Positions 50,944 to 58,944 of a stretch of 58,944 nt of DNA are shown one piece after another (within the stretch, counting starts at the first letter, position 1; the number at the start of each line of letters is the position of its first letter). Under the pieces are notes generated by a model that was given only the letters and a program-made list of their open reading frames with translations, had not been told where the DNA came from and searched no databases. This stretch comes from Anaerolineae bacterium. Lineage in GTDB: Bacteria > Chloroflexota > Anaerolineae > Aggregatilineales > Phototrophicaceae. A program made the position numbers and the translations under genes. The stretch is from the NCBI GenBank assembly GCA_025454525.1, contig JALOOG010000014.1, positions 1 through 58,944 of the forward strand, in the 5' to 3' direction.

Positions 50944-53900
50944 TTAAAGTTTTGGTAGGGCCTTCACCTGATCTAACAGCGCTTGGGTGGTATTCCCCGG
51001 AAGGATGATCCCACCGTCATCCAACATTTGGATCACGCGCATCGGGTCGACAGACGGCAGATCCTTAGGATCGATCCCACTACGGCTGAAATCGATCTTC
51101 AGATCGGTGATCAATTCCATCGGCATCGCGCACCAATTCAAGGTCTTGAGTTCATCATAGAGCGGGCTGTTTTTGTTCCGGACGATCACTTGGGCGCGTT
51201 CTAATTGAGGCGTTTCTTGCGCTTCTGGCAAGCGGATCACCCCAAAATCGATCAAGCGTTGCACTTCAACGGGATCTTTTTCGCTCAAGTTTTCCGGCGT
51301 AGCGAATCCGCCAAAGTCAATGTTAAGCCCTTGCAACACATCTAACGGCAATTTCATCAGATTAGTCGCTTTGTACACACGACCATATTGTGGGTTATTG
51401 CGATTACCTAAGATCGTGGCGATCTGCTGTTCAAGTTCAGGTTTGATCGCACTCGGTAGCGTGATCGCGCCGCTTTCGATCTGCTGTTGTAAGAAGCGTT
51501 CATTGGTGACGCTCTTATACAGGTTTTCGAGGTTCACACCGCTTTCACGGAAGTTGATGCCCAACGCACCGACGATCTCGGTCGGTAGCTTTTTCAACGA
51601 ATTCCCGTTTAAGAGGGTACTCACGCGGCTGTTGGCCAACGCGATCAACGCATTTCGCACGCGCAACTCAACATCGGTATCCAAGTAAGCGGGCAACACG
51701 ATATGACCGTGGTTGATCGCGGCTTGGATCTCTTTTTCGGACATCGCCTTGAGTTTTTCCGGTGAATAGTCTTTACGGAACTCAATATTCAGCTTGTCCA
51801 ACAGATCTACCGGAAGCAAAGTCATGTTACCGGGGGTGAGCAGTTCAGCGACCGATTCTTCAACCTCAACTTCGGTATCAGCGCGGGATTTAAGGTTATC
51901 CGCTTCTTGTGGGGCTTTGGATTTATCATCGGTCGCGGCGGGTTGTGCTTTGCCGGCCTCAAATTTCTCTAAGGCGGCTTGCAATTCCGCATCCCCTGAC
52001 TCTACACCGGACTTCGCCACATCGTAATACCACCGATACGATCGATTTTGATATAACACCCGTAAACGGTTGATGTCTTTATCCAGCAAGGTCGCTTTAT
52101 CATCGGATTCGTCTTCCGGGGGTTCAAGATTCGCCACTTGGAGCAAGGTGGGTTTACCCGCTTGCACCCGGAAACCACGCCCGACCGGAATCGTCATGCT
52201 TCGCATCGCGCTTGTGACTTTACCGCCCATGTTTTCAAGCGAGTTCACCGACATCGCAAACCCAAAGCGGGCGCGTGTCACCCGTCGCTTTAGCCCATCG
52301 CTACCGCGTGAAATATCCTCCGACCCACAGATGATAAAGTGCAGTTTCAGCTTGTAGTATTTTGAACCGGCGAATTTGCCAAGTTCTTCCAATTGTTTGT
52401 CTTTGCTCTTTTCGCCCAACAATTCGCCGATGTCATCGTAGTTATCGACGAATACAAACAAACGCGGACGCGGGAAACGCTCTTCATTGCGTTCGGAGTC
52501 ATATTCAAACATCAGACGCTTCAAGACGATGTTAAATTGTTCTTCCTCATTCACACTGGCGATCACATGCGGCAATTGCGCTAACGAGAACTTGCCACTG
52601 TAATCAGCGAGACGATCTTGGGGATCCATCAAGACCATCGCCACTTGTTGCGGGGTGTAACGATTCGCCAACGATAAGATCCATGTCTGTAACAGGTTGG
52701 TCTTACCGCTTGTGGGTGGGCCGGTGACGATAAAATGCGGTTCGCGTCCAAGTTCGATCGTAGCCGCTTTCAGATAACGATCTTCCACGCCGATAATCGC
52801 GTAGGTGCTGTCTGGGCGATAGCTATTCGGCTCAAGCTCTTTGTTCATGAACTCGCTACTCCGGAAATAGATGTATTCCGGTAGTTTAAGGATCGGGTTC
52901 GGGCGCGTTCTGCCTTCCCATTTTTCCTTCATCTTGTCGATCAGTTCAACTAAGCGCGGGGTCATCTGTTCCATCAAACGCTCTGCGCTGGCTTGTTCGT
53001 TGAAGCGACCGCGTACATCATCCTCTTCAGTGGTCAGATCGGCCTCATCATACACCAACTTATCGGGCGCGAGTCCCACGGGGGCCGCGATCTGAATTTC
53101 AAGCGGCGTTTGACTGATCTTACGTTCCACCATCGCTAACCCACGTCCGGGGATCTCACCGGGGATAATGGAACCGCGTCCCAAGATCGACGAGTATTCA
53201 CTGGAATCGGTCAGGCGAAGCGAGAATTTCTTCTCAAACAATTGGAAAACTTTGTTGGGGATCGAGTTACCAGATGTGCCGGTGGCCACAAAGTAGACCC
53301 CGGCGTTACGTCCATCGCGTAACAGCGAGATGATCGTCAATTCCAGATCTTCATAGTTTTCGCGGATCACCGCATAGTTATCGATCACCACCAAGATCGC
53401 CGGAATTTTGTCGCTATCTTCGGTGGCCACGGTAGCATTATATTTGATCACATCATCCGCTTTACCTGCGATCTTTTGTTTACGGCGTACCACTTCATCG
53501 CTTAAGATCCGCAATAAGCGTTTGATGCGTTCATCGTCATCTTGCAAGACCACATCGCCCACATGCGGCAATTCTTTAAAGATCTGAAGTTGCCGACCGC
53601 CGAAGTCCATGATGTAGATATGCAGGTCATCCGGTGAATGATTGCTGGCTAACCCCATGATCAGGGTACGTAAGAAGTTGGTCTTACCCCACCCTGGGCC
53701 GCCGTAGATCGCCACATGCCCTTCCGTGAAATTGATGTTTAACACCAACTGCACCGCCGCACGCGGGTGATCCATCAACCCGACATTGGTACTCATCGGC
53801 CGATCATGCGACCAATCAAACGTCCGCCAATCCGCTTTGCCGTCCATCCAGTCGCCCAAGCGTCCGTTGAGCGGTAGCCACGCGCTTTCGGCCGGTTCAA

Positions 53901-56424
53901 CCCCGCCATTGAGCATAATCCGATCTTCTTTGGTCATGTGTTCGATCGGCATCTTCCAATCTAGCGGCATATAACGCGGCAACGGATTCGGCCATGGCTT
54001 TTTCTGACCTGGCAGCCCTTGATCTTTACGATGCCCGTCCATCACCTTTACCAGGGCTGTGGAGATCGTGTCTTCGGTTTCTTCTTCTGCTTTGGTTTCG
54101 CGTTTCAACCAACGAACGCGAGGCGCTTCGGCCTTCTGCACACCACGGCGATAGGGTGCGCCGGCCCGTGCGACCTGCACAATTTGCGGTGGCTCATTCC
54201 CGATCTGCACGTAAGCCCGACCGGGGATGCTGGGTGGCAAATACGCCGCATCCGAACGTCCTAACACTTCACGGCTGTCATCCGGCGTTTCCACGCGCAA
54301 GCAGATCCGGAATTTCATGTTAGCGCGCATCTGATCGGTGATCGCACCGGCCGGACGTTGGGTCGCAAGGATCAATGACACGCCGATCGCACGTCCCAAC
54401 CGCGTGATACTTTCCAATTGGCCTTTGAACTCTGGTTTATTGGCCACCATTTCCGCAAATTCGTCGATGATGATAAACAAATTCGGGAACGGCCCTTTGC
54501 CTTCTTCTTTCGAGAGGTGATAACCTTTTTTGCGGTATTCCACGATATGCTTGACCTTGTTATCGGCGATGATCTTGCCGCGCCGATCCAATTCCGCTTT
54601 AATCGCGGAGAACATACGCTCCACGCCGCTTTCATCAAGGTTGGTCACGATGTCCACGCAATGCGGCAAGGTCTCAAATTCTTTAAACGCCGCGCCGCCT
54701 TTAAAGTCCACCAATACAAAGTTGACCACACTCGGATCATAAGTCACGGATAAGCCTACGATCAAGGTGAGCAGGAGTTCCGATTTCCCTGAACCCGTCG
54801 TTCCAGCGACCGCGCCATGCACACCCGCTTCATCCGCCGAGAAGATCAACTCGCTTTTTTCGTTCGCGCCTCTCATGCCGATCTCAACCCGACACCATTC
54901 GGCGGCTTCACGGCTACGTTTCCAATTTTTGAGGATGTCGATCTCATCGATCGAATTGACCCCTTGTAATTGCAACAGATCGAGGGCGGTGATCAAAGAG
55001 GTGGCCGCGCTCAAACGGATCTTGTGATCGCGTAAGGTGATCGCAAAGTCATTCAAGTTTTGGGTCGTCACCATGTCTGCGCGTCCCACCAAGCGCGGGG
55101 TGTTGATGCCCACTTCGGCGTAACGGAATGTGACTTTATCACCGTCATTCGGTTCAAGTTCAACGATCGCTTGGCAATCGGTCGGGATCTTATCGGGAAT
55201 GTCGGTCAAGAAGATCACCGCGGCACCGAGTTGTTTCCCTTGGTGCATGATCATCGAAATTGATTGTTCGCTTTCGACATTTTTTAATGAAGATGCGTCG
55301 TCCATTTCCAGCATATCGACCACGATCACCATAAACGGCAATTTTGCGCCTGCCCCGGCGGTGTCTTTATCCGCAAGGCGCTGTTGACGGCCTTGTAATT
55401 CGCTCCGTAAATTTTTCCAAAATAACGGCAAACGTTCAACGTATTTATCGCGTAGCTTGGTTTGTTCACCTTCAAAACACATGCGAACTTCATTTTTTCC
55501 GGCGCGACAATGAGGCAATTCTTCCGCCCATGTCCAACGGCGATCTTCGCTCGCTTGACGTGTACCGACCACATACAAGCGGGTATCGGCGGGAGAATGG
55601 AAGGTCGTAAAATGCACCAACAGCGACCGGATATAACCGTAAGTCTTTTCGATCGCGGCCTTATGCCCTGTGCCATTGAGGGCGATCGGTGACAGCGCGT
55701 AAATCCCTAAGGTATTGCGCGCAGAAGAGGCCTTATCTGGGTCGATATTCGAGTCGTAAAGCGCTAAGGTGACGGGAATATCCGTCACAAAATGCGAGGC
55801 TTCAGCTAAGCGCATCGCCTCATCAAATTGGGGATCTTCGGCATTTTCGCCCTGTTTAATGGTGTAAACCACCGTAGAAGGACGTGTGCCGATCCCTAAG
55901 CGCACCACCCCAAAATCGGGATCGGAGGTGCGACGCTCCCACACGCGCGGCCCAGAGCGGCTATGTTCTTCCGTTTTGGCAATGCTGATCGCGTCATTCA
56001 GATCGGGATAGTTATAGTAGAAATGATCGCGTTGCAATTGGTGATAGGTGTGCATCTCATGGCGCATATCGGCGAGGCGTTGATCGTAAGCCGCGGCCTT
56101 GATCGCGATGTCTTTTCCGGCGTTTCGATTGCGCCAGATCGCCATGCTGACCGAGATCACCATGGTCATCGCCATCGGGATCATCAAGCCTAAGTTACGG
56201 CCGCTCCCACTCATGGCGACCACCACATAACCCACAATTGTCACTAACGGTAACATCAACTCGATCAACGATTGGCTTTGCCGTTGATCTTTGTTGGGTG
56301 GGGGTGGGATTTCAAACTGTTCGATCGGTAGAGGCGGTTGGATGCGTGGTGGGCGATCCAAATATTCGGCCTCTTTGGCTTGAGCTGGTGTTGCTACTTG
56401 TGTTGGCGCGGGTGCGGCAACCAT
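50944..56424 (-). CDS. essC: EssC/EccC-type T7SS translocase with three ATPase domains and C-terminal repeats
   Basis: 1826 residues. The N-terminus is Pro-rich with no FHA domain; two TM helices follow at about 53-70 and 77-95 ('LMLPLVTIVGYVVVAMSG', 'LMIPMAMTMVISVSM'). Three FtsK/SpoIIIE ATPases: Walker A 'GTTGSGKSE' near 538 with 'NFVLVDFKGGAAF' and 'NLFIIIDEFAEMV'; 'GGPGWGKTN' near 906 with 'LHIYIMDFGGRQL'; and 'GPPTSGKTN' near 1233 with 'VAMVLMDPQDRLAD'. Only the first has a fully canonical active site. From residue 1536 on, four tandem repeats of 61-79 residues form an extra module. It should power export of the WXG100 protein encoded downstream. First gene of the operon, GTG/ATG choice unambiguous. 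Confidence 0.85.
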   Translation of the reverse strand: MVAAPAPTQVATPAQAKEAEYLDRPPRIQPPLPIEQFEIPPPPNKDQRQSQSLIELMLPLVTIVGYVVVAMSGSGRNLGLMIPMAMTMVISVSMAIWRNRNAGKDIAIKAAAYDQRLADMRHEMHTYHQLQRDHFYYNYPDLNDAISIAKTEEHSRSGPRVWERRTSDPDFGVVRLGIGTRPSTVVYTIKQGENAEDPQFDEAMRLAEASHFVTDIPVTLALYDSNIDPDKASSARNTLGIYALSPIALNGTGHKAAIEKTYGYIRSLLVHFTTFHSPADTRLYVVGTRQASEDRRWTWAEELPHCRAGKNEVRMCFEGEQTKLRDKYVERLPLFWKNLRSELQGRQQRLADKDTAGAGAKLPFMVIVVDMLEMDDASSLKNVESEQSISMIMHQGKQLGAAVIFLTDIPDKIPTDCQAIVELEPNDGDKVTFRYAEVGINTPRLVGRADMVTTQNLNDFAITLRDHKIRLSAATSLITALDLLQLQGVNSIDEIDILKNWKRSREAAEWCRVEIGMRGANEKSELIFSADEAGVHGAVAGTTGSGKSELLLTLIVGLSVTYDPSVVNFVLVDFKGGAAFKEFETLPHCVDIVTNLDESGVERMFSAIKAELDRRGKIIADNKVKHIVEYRKKGYHLSKEEGKGPFPNLFIIIDEFAEMVANKPEFKGQLESITRLGRAIGVSLILATQRPAGAITDQMRANMKFRICLRVETPDDSREVLGRSDAAYLPPSIPGRAYVQIGNEPPQIVQVARAGAPYRRGVQKAEAPRVRWLKRETKAEEETEDTISTALVKVMDGHRKDQGLPGQKKPWPNPLPRYMPLDWKMPIEHMTKEDRIMLNGGVEPAESAWLPLNGRLGDWMDGKADWRTFDWSHDRPMSTNVGLMDHPRAAVQLVLNINFTEGHVAIYGGPGWGKTNFLRTLIMGLASNHSPDDLHIYIMDFGGRQLQIFKELPHVGDVVLQDDDERIKRLLRILSDEVVRRKQKIAGKADDVIKYNATVATEDSDKIPAILVVIDNYAVIRENYEDLELTIISLLRDGRNAGVYFVATGTSGNSIPNKVFQLFEKKFSLRLTDSSEYSSILGRGSIIPGEIPGRGLAMVERKISQTPLEIQIAAPVGLAPDKLVYDEADLTTEEDDVRGRFNEQASAERLMEQMTPRLVELIDKMKEKWEGRTRPNPILKLPEYIYFRSSEFMNKELEPNSYRPDSTYAIIGVEDRYLKAATIELGREPHFIVTGPPTSGKTNLLQTWILSLANRYTPQQVAMVLMDPQDRLADYSGKFSLAQLPHVIASVNEEEQFNIVLKRLMFEYDSERNEERFPRPRLFVFVDNYDDIGELLGEKSKDKQLEELGKFAGSKYYKLKLHFIICGSEDISRGSDGLKRRVTRARFGFAMSVNSLENMGGKVTSAMRSMTIPVGRGFRVQAGKPTLLQVANLEPPEDESDDKATLLDKDINRLRVLYQNRSYRWYYDVAKSGVESGDAELQAALEKFEAGKAQPAATDDKSKAPQEADNLKSRADTEVEVEESVAELLTPGNMTLLPVDLLDKLNIEFRKDYSPEKLKAMSEKEIQAAINHGHIVLPAYLDTDVELRVRNALIALANSRVSTLLNGNSLKKLPTEIVGALGINFRESGVNLENLYKSVTNERFLQQQIESGAITLPSAIKPELEQQIATILGNRNNPQYGRVYKATNLMKLPLDVLQGLNIDFGGFATPENLSEKDPVEVQRLIDFGVIRLPEAQETPQLERAQVIVRNKNSPLYDELKTLNWCAMPMELITDLKIDFSRSGIDPKDLPSVDPMRVIQMLDDGGIILPGNTTQALLDQVKALPKL
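50947..51819 (-). repeat. Four-repeat C-terminal module of the EssC-like protein (coding)
   Basis: Residues 1536-1611, 1612-1690, 1691-1765 and 1766-1826 each begin 'xLPxxLxxxLxIxF' and have 'xxIxxGxIxLP' about 38-42 residues later: 'LLPVDLLDKLNIEF', 'KLPTEIVGALGINF', 'KLPLDVLQGLNIDF', 'AMPMELITDLKIDF'. The units are only about 25-35% alike, so the duplication is old. I know of no such extension on Firmicutes EssC. Confidence 0.7.
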
Positions 56425-56735
56425 GCGTCCCCCTCAGATTCACTCCGATGTTTTGCCCTCTATCTTAACGCAAAAGGGGAACAGGTGACAACCATTGAAT
56501 AAACGATCAGTTGTCGAATTGAGGCTTTACTGCCATAATCAGCAAGAGATTATTCGGTTTTAATACTTATGGTCGTGTGATCTGTGCGGCCATTGGTGGA
56601 CACCAGCCAACTTTTTAGGGTTTCGCTGTAGGACTCTCATCCGATGTGAATTAGAGGGTGATCTTGATCTCATCATGGGAATCGGTACACTGAAATAAAT
56701 CTGATTACAATTCAAACCATGATGAGGAAAGCCCC
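56425..56735. other. Divergent intergenic region (311 bases) between essC-like and AAA genes
   Basis: Contains a promoter for the essC operon (next entry). On the plus side GATTACAATTC (around 56660-56680) resembles the -10 boxes of this genome before the AAA gene, and GAGGAA lies before its ATG. No gene or RNA seen; open frames here are shadows. Confidence 0.4.
56462..56491 (-). promoter_or_regulatory. Putative promoter of the essC-like operon
   Basis: Minus strand: -35 TTGTCA (56486-56491), 18-base spacer, -10 TAAGAT (56462-56467), about 38 bases before the ATG at 56424. Confidence 0.4.
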
Positions 56736-57947
56736 ATGTATCTCCAAAAGATGAAAATTGAACATTTTCGCTCAATTGAACATTTAGAATGGGAATTAGA
56801 CGAATCCGAGTTAGCGGGTTGGCATGTGATCTTAGGGGATAATGGCAGCGGAAAGTCAACTTTTCTACGGGCGATTGCGCTTGGTCTATTAGACGGATCC
56901 GATATTTACTCCTTACAACAAAATTTAAATGGGTGGATCGCACACGGAAAAACGTCTACTTCAATTGAGTTAAGTTTAAACAATCAAGAACTCGGACGGT
57001 TGAATTATCAGAAAATTAAAACAAAAATTTACAGTGACAACAAATATACAGCTATTGGTAAAAATCCAGAACATCGGGTAACCGGTTTTTCGGTGGGTTT
57101 TGGCCCCTTTCGGCGTTTTTCAGGGACTGACCGCACAATGGAGTCTTTGGTGAAATCCCACCGCGATTTTGTGGCTCACCTCTCATTATTTAATGAAAAT
57201 ATCGGTTTATCAGGAATGCTTGAGTTGTTACAGAACTTACGGTTTAAACAACTAGAGGATAAACGCGAGGGTGAATTTTTAGATAAAATAAAGTCATTTA
57301 TTAACAGTAAAGGTTTTCTGCCCAACAACGCGCAGATGACCGAGATCTCATCAGAGGGGGTATTTTTTACGGACGGCAATGGTAACTCATTATCGGTTGA
57401 AGATCTAAGTGATGGGTATCGCTCTATATTGAGCATGGTTCTTGAAATCATACGCTTATTGAGTTTAACCTTTTCGCATGAAAAAATCTTTAATGAGGAT
57501 ACGACCAAAATCGTCGCACCGGGGATCGTCCTCATTGATGAAGTCGACGCGCACTTACATCCCACATGGCAAAAACAGATCGGGGTATGGTTTCGGGATC
57601 ACTTTCCAAACATGCAATTTATTGTGACTACACATAGCCCTTTAGTGTGTCAAGCGGCTGAACAGGGATCGGTGTGGCGTTTGCCTGCGCCCGGATCAAA
57701 TGAAGTTTTTCGACGCATTGAAGGCGTTGATCTGCAACGTTTACTCTATGGCAATATCCTAGAAGCGTATGGAACGGAGATTTTTGGTGAAAATGTGACC
57801 CGTTCCGAATCCGCTCAAATGAAATTGGAACGTTTAGCCCGGTTGAATCGCAAGGAAATTCAAGAAGGTCTGACCGAAGCGGAAGAATCCGAACAAATTG
57901 AACTTCGGGCCATTTTCCCAACCAGTAGCGGCATCGAATCAGCATAA
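56736..57947 (+). CDS. AAA ATPase, PtuA-like (Septu antiphage system)
   Basis: 403 residues, GAGGAA before the ATG. SMC/ABC-type ATPase with 'KMKIEHFRSIEHLEWEL' at the start, Walker A 'GDNGSGKST' near 35-43, an ABC-signature-like 'LSDGYRSILSM' near 230, Walker B 'GIVLIDEVDAHLHPTWQ' near 265 and switch 'TTHSPLVCQA'. The start and order fit the OLD/RecF-like ATPases that pair with HNH nucleases. GATC is absent from 57001-57300, unlike the rest of the window, and A+T content is higher, suggesting horizontal transfer. Followed after 10 bases by the HNH gene; the pair fits Septu PtuA-PtuB. Confidence 0.7.
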   Translation: MYLQKMKIEHFRSIEHLEWELDESELAGWHVILGDNGSGKSTFLRAIALGLLDGSDIYSLQQNLNGWIAHGKTSTSIELSLNNQELGRLNYQKIKTKIYSDNKYTAIGKNPEHRVTGFSVGFGPFRRFSGTDRTMESLVKSHRDFVAHLSLFNENIGLSGMLELLQNLRFKQLEDKREGEFLDKIKSFINSKGFLPNNAQMTEISSEGVFFTDGNGNSLSVEDLSDGYRSILSMVLEIIRLLSLTFSHEKIFNEDTTKIVAPGIVLIDEVDAHLHPTWQKQIGVWFRDHFPNMQFIVTTHSPLVCQAAEQGSVWRLPAPGSNEVFRRIEGVDLQRLLYGNILEAYGTEIFGENVTRSESAQMKLERLARLNRKEIQEGLTEAEESEQIELRAIFPTSSGIESA

Positions 57948-57957
57948 AGGCAGCGTC

Positions 57958-58746
57958 ATGCAAGCGTGGCTTAAGCGGGAATTACCGGATCACGTTCAAC
58001 AACAATTACAACATTGGCAAGCATTGATCGATCATGAACCTGATTTTGTGACTAGGGTTGCACGGGCAAAACAAGACTTTAAAAATCATAACAAAAGCAC
58101 CAATGCGACCTTTAAAATCGTGCGCGAAACCTTGAAACAGATGTGTTCAGGTAATCGGCGTTGTGGTTATTGCGAGGACTCGTGCGCGGATGAGATCGAA
58201 CATATTTACCCGAAAGACTATTATCCTGAACGCACGTTCGTTTGGGAAAACTATTTGTATATTTGTGGACGGTGCAACAAGGGTAAAAATAACCGTTTTG
58301 CGATTTTTGATGCGATCACAGGGGAATTGATCCAAATCACAAGCCAACCTCCCGCCGGAAATAGCGTCTTGATTGATCCACGAATCGAAAATCCGATGTT
58401 GTTTCTGGAATTGGATCTTCAAGACACCTATATGTTTCTTGCAAAAACTGAACTTTCCGAACGCGATAGTTACCGCGCCCATTACACGATCGACGCTTTA
58501 AAATTAAATTTACGGGATGAATTATTAGAGGCCCGCAAAAATGCTTACATTTCTTTTAGAGATAGGGTGATCGCTCACCTTCAAGATCGCGATGATCCCA
58601 CCCTAGCCACACGGGTTGAAAACCGGATCAAGTCCCTAAAAGGTCTGAACAATCTCACAGTATGGCGTGAAATGCAACGGCAATCCGACTTGATCCCAGA
58701 ATTAAAATTGCTGTTTACCCAAGCACCGGAAGCCCTCACTTGGTGA
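57958..58746 (+). CDS. HNH endonuclease, PtuB-like (Septu antiphage system)
   Basis: 262 residues from the ATG at 57958, preceded by AAAGGCAG; a longer frame from 57898 lies inside the ATPase gene. The HNH/zinc-finger core is clear: Cys69 and Cys72 in 'RRCGYCEDS', catalytic His82 in 'DEIEHIYPK', 'WENYLYICGRCNKGKNNR' with Cys103 and Cys106. This C-x2-C...EIEH..PK...C-x2-C-N-K pattern is that of PtuB and the TIGR02646 family. A long helical C-terminal region follows. Together with the AAA protein it should cut invading DNA when triggered; nuclease activity is inferred from family. Confidence 0.7.
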   Translation: MQAWLKRELPDHVQQQLQHWQALIDHEPDFVTRVARAKQDFKNHNKSTNATFKIVRETLKQMCSGNRRCGYCEDSCADEIEHIYPKDYYPERTFVWENYLYICGRCNKGKNNRFAIFDAITGELIQITSQPPAGNSVLIDPRIENPMLFLELDLQDTYMFLAKTELSERDSYRAHYTIDALKLNLRDELLEARKNAYISFRDRVIAHLQDRDDPTLATRVENRIKSLKGLNNLTVWREMQRQSDLIPELKLLFTQAPEALTW

Positions 58747-58837
58747 ACATCAATCGTTATGGTTATCTTGCGCTTTAAGCGTTTATCCAATTGCTTGAGA
58801 CTTTTGAAGATGTGTTTGCAACGGATCATCCGTCATC

Positions 58838-58944
58838 ATGAATGAGACCAATAACCCCTCGCTTCCTAAGATCCTGATCGCACCGGGGGCGTTTAAACAT
58901 GCGCTGACAGCGATCGAGGTTGCACAAGCGATTCAACGCGGCAT
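58838..58944 (+). CDS. Glycerate kinase, N-terminus (partial)
   Basis: An open frame from the ATG at 58838 runs off the right edge (35 codons). 'PKILIAPGAFKHALTAIEVA' followed by 'QAIQRG' matches the start of bacterial glycerate 2-kinase (GlxK/GarK type: 'KIVIAPDSFKGSLSA.EVA.AI..G'). The enzyme phosphorylates D-glycerate. Only the N-terminus is visible, so confidence rests on this motif. It starts 91 bases after the HNH gene, in the same direction. Confidence 0.65.
   Translation, partial: MNETNNPSLPKILIAPGAFKHALTAIEVAQAIQRG

Noticed and set aside
56560-56943. 127-residue minus-strand frame across the divergent promoter region
   Set aside because: It is antisense to the AAA gene start, has no ribosome site and no domain-like pattern.
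57898-57957. N-terminal extension of the HNH protein
   Set aside because: It overlaps the ATPase gene, and the ATG at 57958 has its own ribosome site.

Overview
The window looks like a chromosomal stretch of a Chloroflexota bacterium, probably Anaerolineae-like. This is inferred from gene content only: Ser/Thr kinases fused to STAND NTPases and WD40 propellers, many secreted SH3b and lipobox proteins, Rcp1-type response regulators beside large sensor kinases, and a WXG100/EssC secretion locus. No rRNA, tRNA, CRISPR array or transposase gene was found. GATC is strikingly abundant (13 sites in 33001-33300 against roughly 1 expected), often inside GCGATCGC-like octamers.

Layout. 1-245 is the start of a type IIG-like restriction-modification gene that runs off the left edge. 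432-2823 (minus) is an operon of two lipoproteins and a CysQ/HAL2-type phosphatase. 3044-8901 holds membrane proteins, a methyltransferase, a secreted propeller-like protein and a VOC protein. 8915-15242 (minus) is a four-gene two-component cluster. 15823-20677 is metabolic: a GH5 glucosidase, an HTH-citrate synthase facing a divergent DRE-TIM acyltransferase, and a DUF1917-like protein. 21067-24535 holds a small unknown and a kinase-ATPase-TPR protein. 24666-27240 holds a Met-rich secreted protein and an HTTM membrane protein. 27333-33997 is a signalling operon (secreted SH3b protein, FHA protein, kinase-STAND-TM-WD40 giant), followed by two paralogous small proteins. 35227-39735 (minus) is a tandem array of three SH3b paralogues. 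40003-44045 holds a double PCu(A)C protein, a GntR regulator, an unknown, a FolB-FolK fusion and a 2-hydroxyacid dehydrogenase.

The most notable part is 44146-56424, all on the minus strand. In transcription order it encodes a three-ATPase EssC/EccC-type translocase with a four-repeat C-terminal module, a YukD-ubiquitin-like/FHA fusion, a WXG100 domain fused to a glycine/alanine-rich beta domain, a DcrB-like protein and two paralogous secreted subtilases. It resembles a reduced, rearranged type VII secretion system. The FHA domain that Firmicutes carry on EssC sits on the YukD protein, and the subtilases are placed like mycosins.

The right edge carries an AAA ATPase plus HNH nuclease pair resembling the Septu (PtuA/PtuB) antiphage system, partly depleted in GATC, and then the start of a glycerate kinase gene.

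Several computed open frames start too early. Starts were revised for the methyltransferase, the SH3b paralogues, the GntR regulator, FolB-FolK, the second subtilase and the HNH protein.
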